In this document: positions 34,838-46,339 of the stretch, piece by piece
Layout of the letters: the number at the start of each line of letters is the position of its first letter
Numbering within the stretch: position 1 is the stretch's first letter
Origin: Glandiceps talaboti
Lineage: Eukaryota > Hemichordata > Enteropneusta > Spengelidae
DNA: 64,000 nucleotides
NCBI RefSeq assembly: GCF_964340395.1
Contig: NC_135551.1
Location: 14,591,003-14,655,002, forward strand
Direction: 5' to 3'
Made by a program: the position numbers and the translations under genes
Notes under the pieces: model-generated
Told to the model about the DNA's origin: nothing
The model's database searches: none
What the model saw: the letters and a program-made list of their open reading frames with translations, nothing else

Positions 34838-35202
34838 TGTAGATGTCGTTCGGATCAATTTGTCACGGTTAGTGATTTGTGTGAAACACAAAATCGTTGT
34901 ACTGACTGTCAGACATTTTGGTATCAACTGTCATATTAGACCTGAGTTAACAAAACACAACTTCAGCCAGCGGTATACTACCTTAGGTTACACATCTCTC
35001 TAGTAAACAAGTTTATGTTTGACGTCATAGAAGAACTCGTTAGATCCATTTCATTATACGTTGTTAAAGATCTTAATGATAAATGTTTGCAGTAAGGGAA
35101 TTGTTGACAAAGAAAGCAGACGGCTCTGGTTTCGCTCCAACAGTTTGCTTTTTACCTGGAAGGGTGAATAGGTCAGTCTGATGAGGAGACAATGACAAGA
35201 TA

Positions 35203-35215
35203 AGGTCACAGGTCA
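35203..35215 (+). promoter_or_regulatory. AGGTCA direct repeat (DR1-like), after gene D
   Basis: AGGTCACAGGTCA, perfect half sites with one-base spacing, in the shared 3' cassette. Confidence 0.35.
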
Positions 35216-36151
35216 AAAGTCGTACCATGATGTGAAAGGTGTAGTACAGTGTAAAAGTAACATGTTCAGTCTGACAGATATTAATTGCTGTATAATGGAC
35301 AAACAGTGTCGGCCTAATGTTGGTGGTGCCGACAATGTGACCTGTGCTTAATTACGGAAATCGGTAGACTTTCCCAAGTCAGCGGACTTTTATTTATCTC
35401 TTTACATTAATAGAATATTTTTTTGAAAAGATAACTCTGTTCTTTTGTATGAAATGACAACTCAAGTGAGTGATGTGTAAAACATTCGAGTAACTTTGTA
35501 GTCCTTGCCTTTTTATTTCAAATGTGTAGAAAACATTTTTAAAGCCAAGAATGGGATCGTGGGTGATCAGGTCATGTATTTAGCAGTACCACAGGTTACT
35601 TGTCTGTGGTAGTACCAAATATATTGTTTGTCTCTATTTAATCTCTTTCTCGTTTGAGATACACTCGTAACTAAGGAGACATAAATCAGAAACTAACTAC
35701 CTGTATAGAGAAATTCGAACGTACGACATAAATCAGTTTGATATCATGGGAGTTTGTTGGTGGTGTAACATATATCATCCTACATATTAAGTTACTATTG
35801 GTAGACTCTTTCCCTGCCTGTATTTAATATCAAAATATTGTGGCATATATATATGCATAGCACGGTAAGACATGTTAAGTAGTGCACTGAGCCCACTAAC
35901 CTAAGGATTGAGAGGAGTGACAGTGCTCACTAGGATTCATGCAAATTCAATGTTGTTATGAGAGATAAGATAAACAAGACCGAAGTATTTTTGATAGCAT
36001 ATAACTGACTGTCTAAAATGGCACAAGATAATTTATTAAGAAACATTATGCAGTAATAATAAATGCCGATGCCATAAACAACAGGAGACCATCAGATGAA
36101 ATCTCTTGGATAGTGAAAGAGGAAGAGTATCTCGCCCATTTGGCTTTCACC

Positions 36152-36222
36152 ATGTATGTATGTATGTATGTATGTATGTATGTATGTATGTATGTATGTA
36201 TGTATGTATGTATGTATGTATG
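36152..36222. repeat. (ATGT)n microsatellite
   Basis: Paralogous in position to 43006-43118; both are followed by TCGTTCAG and AAGTAAAATACGAATGACCT. Confidence 0.95.
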
Positions 36223-37086
36223 TTCGTTCAGCCAAGTAAAATACGAATGACCTAAGGGGCTTTGTAACTATGATGAGTTACTAGACGCATGATCGTAAAA
36301 CCCATATGAATATTTTATAGCTGAATAAAGAAAATGTTGGGAATTATATCCTTATATTTTCGCAATCATAAAATTAAGAAAATTCAGGAAAGTTGATTGA
36401 TATTCGTCATATTTTGGGCACCTTAATAGAACCAATGACGTAGACATGGATTGTCATGACATATAGTGACTTGGGTGTATACTCCACATTGTATTGCCTG
36501 TGCATGCATGGTGTAACATGGTGTAAATATGTATGTTTTGTGAGAATGGGAGATGAGAGGGGTCTATAATATGAATAATTTAGAACAAAGTCTGAATTGA
36601 GTAACAGTGCGAGTTTGAGGCATGGGGAGAAAATTTGGGAATTTAATGTTTGACGTATGACACGGGTAAATGCAGGAAAATTCATTCACATTTCACTGAT
36701 GATATTTTTTTTTAAATTAACAAGCGCCGAATCTTGATATCTTTAAAAAATGCCCCATTTGCCATAGTCGAAGGTAAAAGTTTCCCTTCAGTTAAACTGA
36801 AGGAACTTGATTATGAATCGCCGCTAATAGTAGCAAACTTGCTGGTACGTTAGTCTAGTCGTTAGTCTAGTCTAGTGTATTATCCAACAACATCAACATT
36901 CACTATTGAGTCCTGGGTTAGCTCTCCAACATCTTAGAAACTACAGCATACGAAGTGGTTGGTCAATTTTCTGAATAGCAGAAAGTCATGCACTGTATAC
37001 CATATCATATGTTCATTGTCTAAATTCTTTGTGTAACATTTCACGTGAAAACGAGACAAAGTACATTTAAGGTCAGAAGGTCCACG

Positions 37087-37099
37087 TATTGTGGAAATA
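37087..37099 (+). promoter_or_regulatory. Shared receptor promoter motif, gene E
   Basis: TATTGTGGAAATA, 83 bases before the ATG. No TATA box follows; the next bases are AGACAAATG, as in gene F. Confidence 0.5.
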
Positions 37100-37182
37100 A
37101 GACAAATGACAGTTTCTGTGTGGCGGAGTGAATGTAATGCCAATCCATATGTGTAATTCCATAAGACTAGCCTTTCCTCATT

Positions 37183-38787
37183 ATGTACAAGCTTCTGGTA
37201 GCGGCGAAATTAATTTGTATTACATTGGTGACATTGTGCTGTGTAGCACAGAACTCAGGACTGTCATTCTTTGTTGAGCCTGCTGATCAAAGCCTGGCAT
37301 TTCACTATGGGAGTACCAAACAAGTAACCATCATTTCATTATGTACAGTAGAGAACCTTCAACCAAGTCAGATGGTGGAATGGTTCAAGAATACTATTCT
37401 TATAAGTTACGGAGTCAATATTATTCAAGTTGATGGTTTGACTGACAATCGTTACTCAGTTAGTGAGTCAACATCAGGCCAGTATTCTACATACAATCTT
37501 CTTATTGAGGCCAATGCTTCCCATGCTGAATTTGATAATGGAGAGTATATGTGTGCTGTCATAACAAAACCATCGTATTCTATCATAATGCAGTCGAATA
37601 TCGCTAACATACTCAATTATGTAAATCCACAATGTGTGATTGGTTTTTTCGGACCAAATAATTTCAACGTTACCGAAAATGAAGAGGTTGTATTGACCTG
37701 TATAGTAGACAAACCAACCATACCACCAACGGCACTTGAATTTGTTAAGGTAGGAGAAGAAACACAACTCCTTGTACCGACAACTACAGGAAATATAGCT
37801 GGAGATGGTACCAGTCGTGGGTTTATTCAGTATTATTGGCTAGCAACCAGAAATGAATCTCCCACTACATTTTCCTGCACATGCTTCGACCCATCATTGT
37901 TAATACACAAAACTTGTGCACTCGGACCATTCAACGTTCAATATAAGCCAAGTATACAAATCATGTCTTCTTCTCAAACCGTCTCAGAGGAAGATACTAT
38001 CATCACTTTCACATGTGATACAGAAGCAAACCCAGCGGTGGAGAAGTACGAATGGACTTTACCAGATATTCCTAGATTTACACCAGAGAGTGGTAATATT
38101 CAACTTTTTAATGAAAACAAATCACTATCAATGACGGGATTTATGATGGAAGATAATGGTGAATATACAGTCACTTGTAACGCTACTAATACTATTGGAA
38201 TGTCTACTACTTCAATGGCACTGTATGTAAATATCAGCATACTTATCCTAAAAACTTCAGCAACCACTCAAAAGATCAACGACGACAAAACAATATTTAC
38301 ACAGCAATTCCAGACTAAGGAAGCCAGTGGAATATACACAGAAAATAACAGACCGACGGCTGAAGGTAAAATAAGCGCAAGTCACTGTGCTAAAACGAAA
38401 GAAATTGAAATGTATCTACAACTTTGTTACATATGGGAACCTTACATTCCTGCATCATGGGTTGGTGGAATCGTTGGTGGCGTCTTAATTGGCCTTGTGG
38501 TTGGTGCAATTACTGCCGCTGTAGTCAATGTTTACGCTATGAAATATCGACGGAAGAAAAGAGATAAAACGACACGAAATGAGCTACAGGGAGAAAACTC
38601 AACAGAACTTCAGGATACCCAGATTGCTGATGATGGGCATTATCAGAGTTTAGGACCTGTAGAGACTCCTGTTTACACTTCACTCAGTGATTCCAAAAAT
38701 GACGACAATTATCAAAGCCTTGAACCTAGAAGTCAGGACATATATATGACTCTCCAAATTGCAACACATGAAAGCAATGAGAAATAA
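37183..38787 (+). CDS. Ig receptor E, three Ig domains, tandem-ITAM-like tail
   Basis: A 534-residue type I receptor in one frame. Signal peptide about 1-22; Ig1 about 26-145; Ig2 about 150-252; Ig3 about 254-350, nearly identical to Ig3 of the ITIM receptors; stalk with a cysteine pair (C402, C415); Gly-rich uncharged membrane segment about 426-450 (GGIVGG, GLVVGA); basic RRKKRDK; short tail. Four tail tyrosines: YQSL (Y487), YTSL (Y498), YQSL (Y510), YMTL (Y521). Gaps between motifs are 7, 8 and 7 residues, matching the ITAM rule YxxL-x6-8-YxxL, which recruits tandem-SH2 kinases (Syk/ZAP-70 type). No charged residue in the membrane segment, as expected if the receptor signals by itself. Best read as the activating partner of A, C and D. 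Confidence 0.88.
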   Translation: MYKLLVAAKLICITLVTLCCVAQNSGLSFFVEPADQSLAFHYGSTKQVTIISLCTVENLQPSQMVEWFKNTILISYGVNIIQVDGLTDNRYSVSESTSGQYSTYNLLIEANASHAEFDNGEYMCAVITKPSYSIIMQSNIANILNYVNPQCVIGFFGPNNFNVTENEEVVLTCIVDKPTIPPTALEFVKVGEETQLLVPTTTGNIAGDGTSRGFIQYYWLATRNESPTTFSCTCFDPSLLIHKTCALGPFNVQYKPSIQIMSSSQTVSEEDTIITFTCDTEANPAVEKYEWTLPDIPRFTPESGNIQLFNENKSLSMTGFMMEDNGEYTVTCNATNTIGMSTTSMALYVNISILILKTSATTQKINDDKTIFTQQFQTKEASGIYTENNRPTAEGKISASHCAKTKEIEMYLQLCYIWEPYIPASWVGGIVGGVLIGLVVGAITAAVVNVYAMKYRRKKRDKTTRNELQGENSTELQDTQIADDGHYQSLGPVETPVYTSLSDSKNDDNYQSLEPRSQDIYMTLQIATHESNEK

Positions 38788-39220
38788 ATATTATAAAATT
38801 GCAAGTCTATGCTGATCAGAATACTAACACGAAAGTTAATGTATAGGTGTAATAGCTATTTCTTATCAGTATTGTGTTATGAAAAGATATCAAATGCTTT
38901 CGCTAAATCTTTTCGTCATGTAATGGGAATTTATTACGAGAAGTTATTTTATTTAAACATTTAGAACAGTCTAAGGTTATATTAGGACAAGGAAATATTT
39001 TCTCTTTTAAGGTGATAGTGTAAAAACTTTGTACATGAAACGTTATATGGATGTAATTAAACCAACATAGTAATCTCGTTGGAAACTCTTTTATTAGTTT
39101 TAAGGCGACCACAGACACATTCAGCACTTGGACGAAAAGAAATATCACTGTAATTTGTTTAGTTTTCCATGATTAAATAGACACATGGTCGCCTGGTGAT
39201 GGTTATACTCAAACTGTGCT

Positions 39221-39261
39221 TCATCATCACCATCACCATCATCATCATCATCATCATCATC
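39221..39261. repeat. (ATC)n microsatellite
   Basis: In the 3' flank of E; the G flank has a longer, rearranged version at 49480-49660. Confidence 0.9.
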
Positions 39262-39429
39262 GCCACAACTACCACCAGCCATTATTAAAACGAAGAGGAT
39301 CACATTAGTAATACTAGACACAGAATGGTTGCACAACTATAAACTTATTTTAGTCAAAGAACTGATAACGAGTAATTTAGACTCAAACAATACAATATTA
39401 TCAAAAGTTGAGATCAACAAGCATTGCAG

Positions 39430-40330
39430 TCAAAATGATAAACTGCATACGAGACGATATGAACTGGAACATAGACTTCATTCATCAAAGCCCTGGCGAC
39501 TTCGGCCTAAGGCCTCAGTCCAAGCCCAGAGCCAGGTGTAGAGTCCCGCACCCCAAGGCCAGAAGTCGAGTGTCTTAAATTTTACAAATCAATTTACAGG
39601 AAAAATTGGAATGTCTATTGTCTAAACATGACTGTATGTACATTACGCGAATGACGCGTAGGTCCGTGAATTTGAAACAAAAGGATGCCTTGAGGACAAT
39701 TGTTTTCCAGACACGCTATCGTATTAAATACTAAAACATGTACAGTCATGACATTCTTCCGTCTTATCTAAAATGTGATGCCCTCATCACTGAAGTCTCT
39801 TATTCTCTCTATTGAAACGAGATGGCGTAAATTTATAAAAGCACGTCTAAATTATTGTCTTGACGCCAATGTTAGCTATTGCAATAATAAGATTCTCTCC
39901 AACCCAAACACGGTAATTACAAATTCATGACAAAAGGATAAACTGCATATGAGACGATGGAGTAACTGGAACATATACTTTATTTACCAAAGCCCTGATG
40001 AGTTTAGTCTCAGATGATGTTCTCCGCTCCACAGTCAAAATCCAAGTAGTTCAAACAGGCGACGCTCTGGTCGTTACAAGAATTAAACCACAATAAGTTA
40101 CGCACAGGAGATAAGATTCCTAAGATAATAATACGTCGTGGATAATCATGAGCGGCATGGAAATGAAACAAAGAACACTAAACTTTAACTTGAATGACAT
40201 CTCCAGATATACGATATCAGTGTACCTATTGTCTTGACACTCACATGAGCTATATAAACAGCGCCATGTCTGAACCCCAACACAGTAATGGCAAATTCAT
40301 GACAATATAATAAATGGAATTATATATCAA
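39430..40330. repeat. Two diverged tandem copies of about 0.5 kb
   Basis: GATAAACTGCATA(C/T)GAGACGAT and AAAGCCCTG recur about 490 bases apart, and a CCCAACACAGTAAT-like block recurs about 360 bases apart. The segment is absent from the otherwise similar flanks of F and G. Confidence 0.55.
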
Positions 40331-40856
40331 TTATTAGACAAACCAATGACATTATTAACCCGTGTATTCTGAATTTATAGTAAATATTAATATACGCGTA
40401 AAACACACATCTTATTATCATAATCGTGATGTTTAGGAATTAACATGATACTATATATGATTTGGTGAAATCTGAAATTTATATCACAGTATCAACAAAT
40501 ACAGCACGTTTTGTGTATATGTATAAACATTAATAAAACCAGTAATCAATAGTATATTATAACATCAATAATCATTCTTGTGTTATCAATAAATGATTTG
40601 ATTAATAAACTAATTTAGAAGTGTGTTCATATTTTTAAAAAGTGTTTACATGAGTTTGTGATCTGTATAAAATCCTAGAGTCGTATATGTATGATTGAAT
40701 AGGGATGAATACTTACAGGGCACAGTTTAGGAGTGAAATAGTGTTATCATTGGATACATAGAGTTGCTATATTTAGTTACATGTGCTATGAAATAAAAGT
40801 CATGGTACTGACAGTCAGATATTTATCCTTGTCACACACACACACAAACAAACACA

Positions 40857-40858
<2 letters not shown>

Positions 40859-40946
<88 letters not shown>
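40859..40946. repeat. (CT)n microsatellite
   Basis: About 44 units, after a short CA stretch. Confidence 0.97.
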
Positions 40947-40947
<1 letters not shown>

Positions 40948-41078
40948 GACGGGATGACTAATTCAGTGTAAGGCGATACTGAAAGATAAGGTCAAATGTC
41001 AACAATAGCAGGGGTTATGTAAAAAATAGAACGTCTAATCTGAAAGCAGTTAAATCCACTGTTAGTGCTGAACACGAT

Positions 41079-41168
41079 CAAAAACCTAATACACATACGA
41101 ACAAGAAACGGAGCTTGAACAATTCCAACAACGATGAGAACACACTATATGCAGTAGTGAAAATTACA
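41079..41168 (+). pseudogene. Relic of an ITIM receptor C-terminus
   Basis: About 30 codons resembling the last residues of A, C and D: NKKRSLNN, then NNDENTLYAVV, so the final tyrosine motif reads YAVV. Nothing of the rest of the receptor remains, but the following 1 kb resembles the 3' flank of gene D. A third or fourth ITIM copy once stood here. Confidence 0.65.
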
Positions 41169-42112
41169 AAGGGTAATCGTTTTGAAAGAAAGAATAAAAG
41201 GTGCACCATGCATTTTGTACAAAGCAAGTTTATACATCATATTACGGTGCGGGCATGAGGTCTATGTTCACCCAGTATAGTAGCCATGCATGAGTACCAA
41301 AAATATAAAAACAAATGAACTACTGTTTACATTTCAAGATTTGTGATGAAGACAAGAAAAATAACACTAGCAAGAAAAGACATAGAAACTTTGCAGATAT
41401 TAATGTACATTACCCTATAGTATTACATACCGTGTAATACCTCAACAAATAATTTATATTAAACAAAACATTTTACATCGACAGTAACACAAACCTTTAT
41501 GTATATTTAAAGCAGTTCACACATGATCCTGTGAGGGATGTTCATGTTTTTATAAAAGAAGAAGAATGATATACAATGAATTTAAAATTTGTTATACTAA
41601 AAAAAGAAGGTATTCGTATTATTGTACTGTGATTTATTTGTTGGCTATGGATGTTCTTATGGATGTTAATTTCATGTCAATTGAGGACAAAGTTTGACTG
41701 CTACATCTGTTGTTGTGGTATTCCTATAGACAGCAAATGCGAAATAATGTTTTGATGTCGTTAGGATAAATTTACCACATTTGGTGATGTGTGTGAAACA
41801 CAAAATCATTGCATTCACTGTCAGACATTCTGGTATCAACTGTCGTATAAGACCTGGGTTATAATAAAGCACAACTTCGGTCAGCTGTATACTACCTCAG
41901 GTTACACATCTCTCTTGTAAACAAGTTTGATGTTTGACGTCAGAAAAGAACTCTTTAATAATAGATTCCTTTCACTACACGTTGTTAAAGATATTAATGA
42001 TAAATGCTTGCAACAAGGGAATTTTTGACAAAGAAAGCAGGGTGCTTTGGTTTCGTTCCAACAGTTTGTCTTTTACCTGGAGGGGTGAATAGGCGGAGAC
42101 AATGAAAAGCTA

Positions 42113-42125
42113 AGGTCACAGGTCA
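42113..42125 (+). promoter_or_regulatory. AGGTCA direct repeat (DR1-like), upstream of F
   Basis: AGGTCACAGGTCA, identical to the copy at 35203-35215, in the cassette that follows the relic. Confidence 0.35.
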
Positions 42126-43005
42126 AAAATCGTAAACTGTGTAGTGTAAAAGTACCACGTTCAGTATGATAACAATTTATTGCTGTACAGTGGACAAACA
42201 GTATCGGCGTAGGATTTAAGTCTGGTATTGGTGATGTCGGCAATGTGGTCTGTGCTTAATTACTGAAATCAAAATGTTCATCAGTGCCATCTGTACTATT
42301 ATCTACAAATCTGTACACTCCCTCAAGTCACCGAGCTTTTATTCATTTTTTTTACAATAATTAATAGAATATCTTTTTGGGGAAAAAAGATAACACTGTT
42401 CTTTTGTATGAAATGACAACCCGAGTTAGTGATTGCGAAACATTCGCGTGACCTTTGGTGCTTGCCTTCATTAGTTGAGTTGTGCAGAAAACATTTTGAA
42501 AGGCATGAAATGGCTCGAAGGTGATCAGGTCATGCATTTCGTCGTACGAAATATATTGTTTCTCTTTCTCGTTTGAGCTACTCTAAGCAGACATAAATCA
42601 GAAACTACAACCTGTATAGAGGAATTCGAACGTACGACATAGATCAGTTTGACATCTTGGGGCGTTTGCTGGTGGTCTTATCCATATCATCCTACATATA
42701 AAGTTAATATTGGTAGATTCTTTCCCTGGCTGTATTTAATGTCAGAATATTGCGGTATCCATAATGCATAACACAGTAGGATATTGTTCATAGTACACTG
42801 AGCCCAACCAACCATAAATTATGAATCTCCTCTGTCATTGCTCACTGGGATCCATGAAAGGCGATCCATGTTACTGTTGGAGATAAGATCCAATTGACGA
42901 GATTAATAAACAAGATCGATGACTTTTTTTAATTTTCACTGGCACTTAGTTGACTATCAAAAATGGTACAAGTTAATCTCATGGATAGTAATAAAAGAAG
43001 AGTTT

Positions 43006-43063
43006 CATGTATGTATGTATGTATGTATGTATGTATGTATGTATGTATGTATGTATGTATGTA

Positions 43064-43094
<31 letters not shown>

Positions 43095-43118
43095 ATGTAT
43101 GTATGTATGTATGTATGT
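43006..43118. repeat. (ATGT)n/(GT)n microsatellite
   Basis: Counterpart of 36152-36222, longer and with a GT core. Confidence 0.95.
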
Positions 43119-43790
43119 TCGTTCAGTCAAGTAAAATACGAATGACCTAGGGGGCTTTGTAATCATGCGTTGTTGGACGGGTGGTGGTAAAACCCTTATG
43201 TGTAGTTTCTGCTTTAATATTAAAAGACAATTGTGAACGATATTCTTATACCTCCTGAATCATAATTTTTTGAAAAAATGGGAAGGATAGGGGACATTCG
43301 TCATATTTCGGGCACCTTAGAACCAATGACGTAGACACGGGTTGCTGTGACGTAGAATGATTTGGGTATATAATCCACATTTGCTGTTCAACAACAATAC
43401 AACATAGCCTGTGCATGCATGGTATAACATAGTGTAAATATATATGTTTGTGGGAGTGGGAGACGAAGAGGTCTATAGAATAATTTATATCAAAGTTTAC
43501 TTTATAAATTATATAACATGACAAGTTTATAAAATAAGAGTTTCATGGAAGAAAATATTTGAAATTTAAAGTGTGCCATACAATAAATGCATGAAAGATT
43601 ATTTTGAACTTTCAGTAATAATATTTTTATTTAGATTGACAAGTATTGAATCTTATCATAAAAGATGTTCATTTCATGTATTGATCACTTACCATAGTCG
43701 CCGATTAAGGATTCGATTCAATTAATCTTAGCCACTATATATATAGGAACTTCAATATGAATTACCGCTGATAGCAGTCTAGTGTTTTAT

Positions 43791-43833
<43 letters not shown>
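43791..43833. repeat. (CAA)n microsatellite
   Basis: About 14 units upstream of gene F. Confidence 0.95.
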
Positions 43834-43835
<2 letters not shown>

Positions 43836-44020
43836 TTCTCTATTGGTTCTGGTTTAATTATCTAATCTGTGCTTTCCAACAGTGTTTATAGTGAATACGT
43901 CCTTAGAAACTAGAGCATACAGAGGTCATTTACTGTATACCTTATTATGTTCTCATTGTCCAAATTCTTTGGGTAACAATTTTCGTGAAAACGAGACTAG
44001 TACATATCCCAAAGTACCCG

Positions 44021-44033
44021 TATTGAGGAAATA
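44021..44033 (+). promoter_or_regulatory. Shared receptor promoter motif, gene F
   Basis: TATTGAGGAAATA, 83 bases before the ATG, same spacing as in E. Confidence 0.55.
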
Positions 44034-44116
44034 AGACAAATGGCAATCGCTGTGTAGCAAATTCATGGGTGATACCGAGCTCTTTCTTAATTCCATAGGA
44101 CTCGTCATTAATCACT

Positions 44117-45724
44117 ATGTGCATGTACAAGCTTCAAGTGGTGGCGAATTTACTTTGCGTTATATTGATGACATCATGCTGTGGAGCACAGGACTCACGA
44201 CCGTCATTTTTTGCTGAGCCTACTAATCAAAGCCTGGCATTTCAATATGGTAGTAACGAACAAGTAATAACCATCACTTTATTATGTACAGTAAAAAACC
44301 TTCAATCAAATCAGACAGTGTCATGGTACAAGAATACTATTCTTATAAATTACGGAGTCAATATTATTCAAATTGATGGTTTGACTGACAATCGTTATTC
44401 TATCATTGAGTCAACATCAGGTCAGTATTCTACATACAATCTTCTTATTGATGCCGATGCTTCCCATGCTGAATTTGATAATGGAGAGTATATGTGTGCT
44501 GTTGTAACAAGACCTGCGTATTCTATCATATTACAGTCGAATGTCGCTAACATACTGAATTATGTAAATCCTCAATGTGTGATTGGTTTCCACAGACCAA
44601 ACAACTACAATGTTATTGAAGGTGAAGAGGTTTTACTGACCTGTATAGTAGACAACGCAATCATACCATCGAATTCGGTACAATTCCTAAAGGTGGGAGA
44701 AGAAACAAAACCCCTAGTACCGACAGCTATAGGAATAACAGGAGATACCAACCGTGGTTATATTCAGTATTCTTGGCTAGCAACCAAAAGTGAATCACCC
44801 GTCAAATTTATCTGCACAAACTTCGATAACTCATTGTCAATACACAAATCTTGTGAACTCGGACCATTCAACATTCAATATAAGCCAAGTATACAAATCA
44901 CGTCTTCTTCTCAAACCGTCTCAGACGAAGATACTCTCATCACTTTCACATGTGATACAGAAGCAAACCCAGCAGTGGAGAAGTACGAATGGACTTTACC
45001 AGAAATTCCTAGATTTACACTAGACAGTGGTAATATTCAACTTTCCAATAAAAACAAATCACTATCAATGACGGGATTTTTAATAGAAGATAATGGTGAA
45101 TATACAGTAACTTGTAAAGCAACTAATATTATTGGAACGTCTACTGCTTCAATGGCACTGTATGTAAATATAAGCATACCCATACTGCCAACTTTAGCGA
45201 CCACTCGAAAGATCAAGGAAGAACAAACAATATTTACACAGCGTTTCCAGACTAAGGAAGCCAATGCAATGTACACAGAAAATAACAGACCGACGGCTGA
45301 AGTTACAATAAACGCAAGTCATTGTGTTAAAATGAAAGAAATCGAAATGTACCTACAATTTTGTGACATATGGGAACCGTATACTTCTGCATCATGTTTT
45401 GGTGGAATCGTTGGTGGCGTCCTAATTGGCCTTGTGGTTGGTGCAATTATTGCCACTGTAGTCAATGTATACGTTATGAAATATCGACAGAAGAAAAGAG
45501 ATAAAGTAACACGAAATGAGCTACAGGGTGAAAACTCAACAGAACTTCAGGATACCCAGATTGCTGATGATGGGCATTATCAGAGTGTAGGACCTGTAGA
45601 GACTCCTGTTTACACTTCACTTAGTGATTCCAAAAATGATGACAATTATCAAAGCCTTGAACCTAGAAGGCAGGATATATATATGACACCACATATTGCA
45701 ACACGGCAAAGCAATGAGAAATAA
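44117..45724 (+). CDS. Ig receptor F, three Ig domains, ITAM-like tail
   Basis: A 535-residue paralogue of E in one frame. The first ATG (44117) lies in the same AATCACTATG context as gene D and is kept as the start; a second ATG six bases later matches the MYK start of the relatives, so either may be used. Signal peptide about 1-24, Ig1, Ig2, Ig3 (from about 255), stalk with a cysteine pair, Gly-rich membrane segment about 427-451. Tail tyrosines: YQSV (Y488), YTSL (Y499), YQSL (Y511) and YMTP (Y522). The last has lost the hydrophobic +3 residue, so only three motifs fit, leaving one good ITAM pair (YTSL-x8-YQSL) and one weaker pair. Expected to be an activating surface receptor. Confidence 0.87.
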   Translation: MCMYKLQVVANLLCVILMTSCCGAQDSRPSFFAEPTNQSLAFQYGSNEQVITITLLCTVKNLQSNQTVSWYKNTILINYGVNIIQIDGLTDNRYSIIESTSGQYSTYNLLIDADASHAEFDNGEYMCAVVTRPAYSIILQSNVANILNYVNPQCVIGFHRPNNYNVIEGEEVLLTCIVDNAIIPSNSVQFLKVGEETKPLVPTAIGITGDTNRGYIQYSWLATKSESPVKFICTNFDNSLSIHKSCELGPFNIQYKPSIQITSSSQTVSDEDTLITFTCDTEANPAVEKYEWTLPEIPRFTLDSGNIQLSNKNKSLSMTGFLIEDNGEYTVTCKATNIIGTSTASMALYVNISIPILPTLATTRKIKEEQTIFTQRFQTKEANAMYTENNRPTAEVTINASHCVKMKEIEMYLQFCDIWEPYTSASCFGGIVGGVLIGLVVGAIIATVVNVYVMKYRQKKRDKVTRNELQGENSTELQDTQIADDGHYQSVGPVETPVYTSLSDSKNDDNYQSLEPRRQDIYMTPHIATRQSNEK

Positions 45725-46187
45725 ATTTACGAATACTGCAAATGTATCGAGACTCAAAATATAGAATATAATAAATTAAAATTGTATATTAATCTCTAGA
45801 CATACAATAACATTATTAAGCTATATATTGTAAATTCTTAGTAAAAATTAATATACGCGTAAAAGACACATCTAAATATCATAAACGTGATGGTTAGGAA
45901 TTCAATATGATACTGGTATGATTTGGTGAAATAAGTTTAAGATATCTGAAGTTTATATATGACAGTATCAATAAATATATCACGTTCTGTGTATATGTAT
46001 AAACAGTAATAAAAGCAGTGATAGGAGAATAGATAGCAATGGTATATTATAACAGGAATAATCATACTTGTTTTATCAATGAATGACTTGATTAATAAAC
46101 TAATACTTAGAAAAATGTTCATATTTAAAAAAAATGTATGTACACATTAGTTTGTAATCTATAAACAATCATAGAGTGGTAAAGATA

Positions 46188-46339
<152 letters not shown>

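Larger units (their letters stand above)
33977..37086. other. Spacer between D and E
   Basis: 3' flank related to that of C, then (34700-37086) sequence matching 41600-44020 upstream of F, which includes the cassette and an ATGT array. No gene seen. Confidence 0.6.
38788..41078. other. 3' flank of receptor E
   Basis: Matches the flanks of G (48950-50430) and, in part, F (45745-46560). AATAAA at 40792-40797 sits in TATGAAATAAAAGTCATGG, shared with F and G. No gene seen. Confidence 0.55.
41169..44020. other. Spacer before gene F
   Basis: Matches the spacer before E over most of its length. Holds microsatellites; no gene seen. Confidence 0.6.

Noticed and set aside
14964-45724. Recent retrocopies as the origin of each single-exon receptor
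   Set aside because: Copies share promoter, 3' flank and spacer DNA and have no terminal poly-A tracts, so they spread by DNA duplication. A retroposed founder remains possible.
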